From NCBI RefSeq assembly GCF_946479975.1, contig NZ_CAMLIX010000200.1, forward strand, positions 1 through 8,726: a stretch of DNA of 8,726 nucleotides, written 5' to 3'. Each line of letters opens with the position of its first letter. Position 1 is the first letter of the stretch. Below are positions 7,427 through 8,726 of the stretch, piece by piece. This stretch comes from an uncultured Flavobacterium sp. GTDB taxonomy: Bacteria; Bacteroidota; Bacteroidia; Flavobacteriales; Flavobacteriaceae. The notes below the pieces were generated by a model that was given only the letters and a program-made list of their open reading frames with translations, did no database searches and had not been told where the DNA came from. The position numbers and the translations under genes are program-made.

Positions 7427-8726
7427 TTAATTAGACCACTTTTGTGAAGGTTCTGCAGCGACTTTCATTTTTAAATTCCCACCTTTTTTGATGGTTGCTA
7501 ATTCAATAGAAAGTTTCTTCACATCAGCATCATTCAATTTTACTTCCTGAAGATAAACATTCGTTTTAGAATTGTTTTTTACCTCAATCACAAAAGTTGA
7601 TTTATCAGATTGTTTGATGGTAATTTTATCAAACAACGGACTTCCAATTTGAAACGACGGATTAATATCGGTCAATCCTTTCACATCAAATAATCCTATT
7701 GAAGACATTACGTACCAAGATCCCAATTGTCCCTGATCTTCATCTTGTCCGTAACCATAACCGTGAATTCCTTCGGTTCCATAAAATTCATCGCAAATGG
7801 CATGCACCCATTTTTGCGTTAAATACGGTTTTCCAGAGAAATTAAAAAGCCATGAAATATGTAAATTCGGCTGATTTCCATGATTATAAAATCCTGATAA
7901 TCCTGCAAAGGCGTCAATTTTCTTACCACCTCCAAAAACATTTTCCTGCGATTTTGTAAAAATTTCATTCAGACGTTCGTTAAAAGTATCTTTTCCTAAA
8001 GTAGCCGCCAATTCTGGTACATTATGCGGAACATAAAATGTATATTGCCACGCATTTCCTTCCTGAAATCCGCGCCAAGGCTCAGACGGATTGAAGTTTT
8101 GGATAAATTTCCCGTTAGCATATTTTGGTCTGATGAAAGCCGTTTCTTTATCATAAATTAATTTCCAACCGTCTGCCAATTTAATTAGTTTTTCATAATC
8201 TTTTGTTTTGCCTAAAGCTTTTGCAAATTGTGCCACGGCGTAAGCGCTATAAGAATATTCTAAAGTGTGAGAAGCAGAAAATCCAGAACCTTCACCATTC
8301 GTTTTAAAATCCATATTATCTAAAAACGGAGAATAACCCAACTCTACAAATTGCTTTACATCCATTTTTCCTGCGCCTTCAATTCGATCTTTCCATTCTA
8401 ATTCGTTTTTTAAAGTTGCTTCATAACCTTTCTCTACATCAAAATTTCGAATTCCGGAATTGTAGGCAGATGCAATGGCAAGTCCGGTAAAGTTGGTACC
8501 CACTCCGGAAACGTATTTACTGTTGGCAATACCGTCGCCAAGCCAGCCCGCATCTTTGTAAACCAACAATTGTCCCTGAACCCAGTCAGCATAATATTCA
8601 GGATAAGCCAGTGCCCAAAGTTGCGTCAGATTCCAAAAACCTCCCCAAATAGCGTCAGTATTATAATAATTGTGTTGCGGTTTTCCATTTCCGTCAAGCG
8701 GAATTTGACCTACTTTACCATTATTC
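7427..8726 (-). CDS. GH92 family exo-alpha-mannosidase (C-terminal part; start beyond right edge)
   Basis: The frame is open from the right edge to TAA at 7427..7429, giving 432 residues. It has no true start inside the window; a TTG at 8569 is only an internal Leu codon, because family-like sequence (AIWGGFWNLTQLWALAYPEYYADWV) continues upstream of it. GH92 enzymes are Ca-dependent inverting alpha-mannosidases, usually about 750 residues, so the N-terminal beta-sandwich and first helices are missing. Visible signatures of the (alpha/alpha)6 domain are KDAGWLGDGI, EGNAWQYTFYVPH (putative acid Glu, codon 8062..8060), GFYNHGNQPNLHISWLFN, GQDEDQGQLGSWYVMSSIGLFDV (Asp-x-Asp, codons 7744..7742 and 7738..7736, putative base) and IGSPLFDKITI. 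Two positions deviate from the common pattern: HGNQP in place of HGNEP, and PHN in place of PHD. It precedes GH43 by 12 nt in the same operon. The linkage hydrolysed is not determined. Confidence 0.93.
   Translation of the reverse strand, partial: NNGKVGQIPLDGNGKPQHNYYNTDAIWGGFWNLTQLWALAYPEYYADWVQGQLLVYKDAGWLGDGIANSKYVSGVGTNFTGLAIASAYNSGIRNFDVEKGYEATLKNELEWKDRIEGAGKMDVKQFVELGYSPFLDNMDFKTNGEGSGFSASHTLEYSYSAYAVAQFAKALGKTKDYEKLIKLADGWKLIYDKETAFIRPKYANGKFIQNFNPSEPWRGFQEGNAWQYTFYVPHNVPELAATLGKDTFNERLNEIFTKSQENVFGGGKKIDAFAGLSGFYNHGNQPNLHISWLFNFSGKPYLTQKWVHAICDEFYGTEGIHGYGYGQDEDQGQLGSWYVMSSIGLFDVKGLTDINPSFQIGSPLFDKITIKQSDKSTFVIEVKNNSKTNVYLQEVKLNDADVKKLSIELATIKKGGNLKMKVAAEPSQKWSN

Noticed and set aside
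8567..8569. TTG as start codon of a 380-residue GH92 protein
   Set aside because: The same frame stays open to the window edge and encodes GH92-like sequence upstream, so the TTG is an internal Leu and the true start lies outside.

Overview
The window reads as part of a polysaccharide utilization locus (PUL) from a low-GC member of the Bacteroidota, most likely a Flavobacterium or close relative. The grounds are an adjacent SusC/SusD pair, SusE- and SusD-type lipoproteins, A-rich start regions without Shine-Dalgarno sequences, and signal peptides ending in 'AQ'. No species-level marker is present. All five genes lie on the minus strand, so transcription runs from high to low coordinates.

Layout in transcription order. 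(1) 8726..7427: the C-terminal 432 residues of a GH92 exo-alpha-mannosidase; its start lies outside the window. (2) 7414..6431: a complete secreted or lipid-anchored GH43 glycosidase, 12 nt behind GH92. (3) A strong intrinsic terminator at 6400..6355 closes this enzyme unit. (4) A 649-bp gap (6430..5782) holds no credible gene but contains a LacI-like palindrome, a tentative Bacteroidota-type promoter and a bulged dyad; it is the likely control region of the next unit. (5) 5781..2641: a SusC-type TonB-dependent outer-membrane transporter. (6) 2623..731: its SusD-type surface lipoprotein. (7) 713..1: the first 237 residues of a SusE-like lipoprotein that runs off the left edge. Gaps of exactly 17 nt separate susC from susD and susD from susE.

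Working model: surface lipoproteins (SusD and SusE types) capture a glycan or glycopeptide and the SusC/SusD complex imports oligosaccharides using TonB energy. The GH92 and GH43 enzymes trim terminal residues, GH92 removing alpha-mannose. The GH92 makes an alpha-mannose-containing substrate likely (fungal alpha-mannan, mannoprotein or high-mannose N-glycan). The GH43 suggests a furanosyl or pentosyl decoration. The exact substrate cannot be read from the sequence.

The genes are mostly intact and conventional. I see no mobile element, tRNA, rRNA, CRISPR array or evident frameshift. The less ordinary points are the two-unit layout with enzymes upstream of susC, the dyads in the susC control region, and non-consensus residues in GH92.
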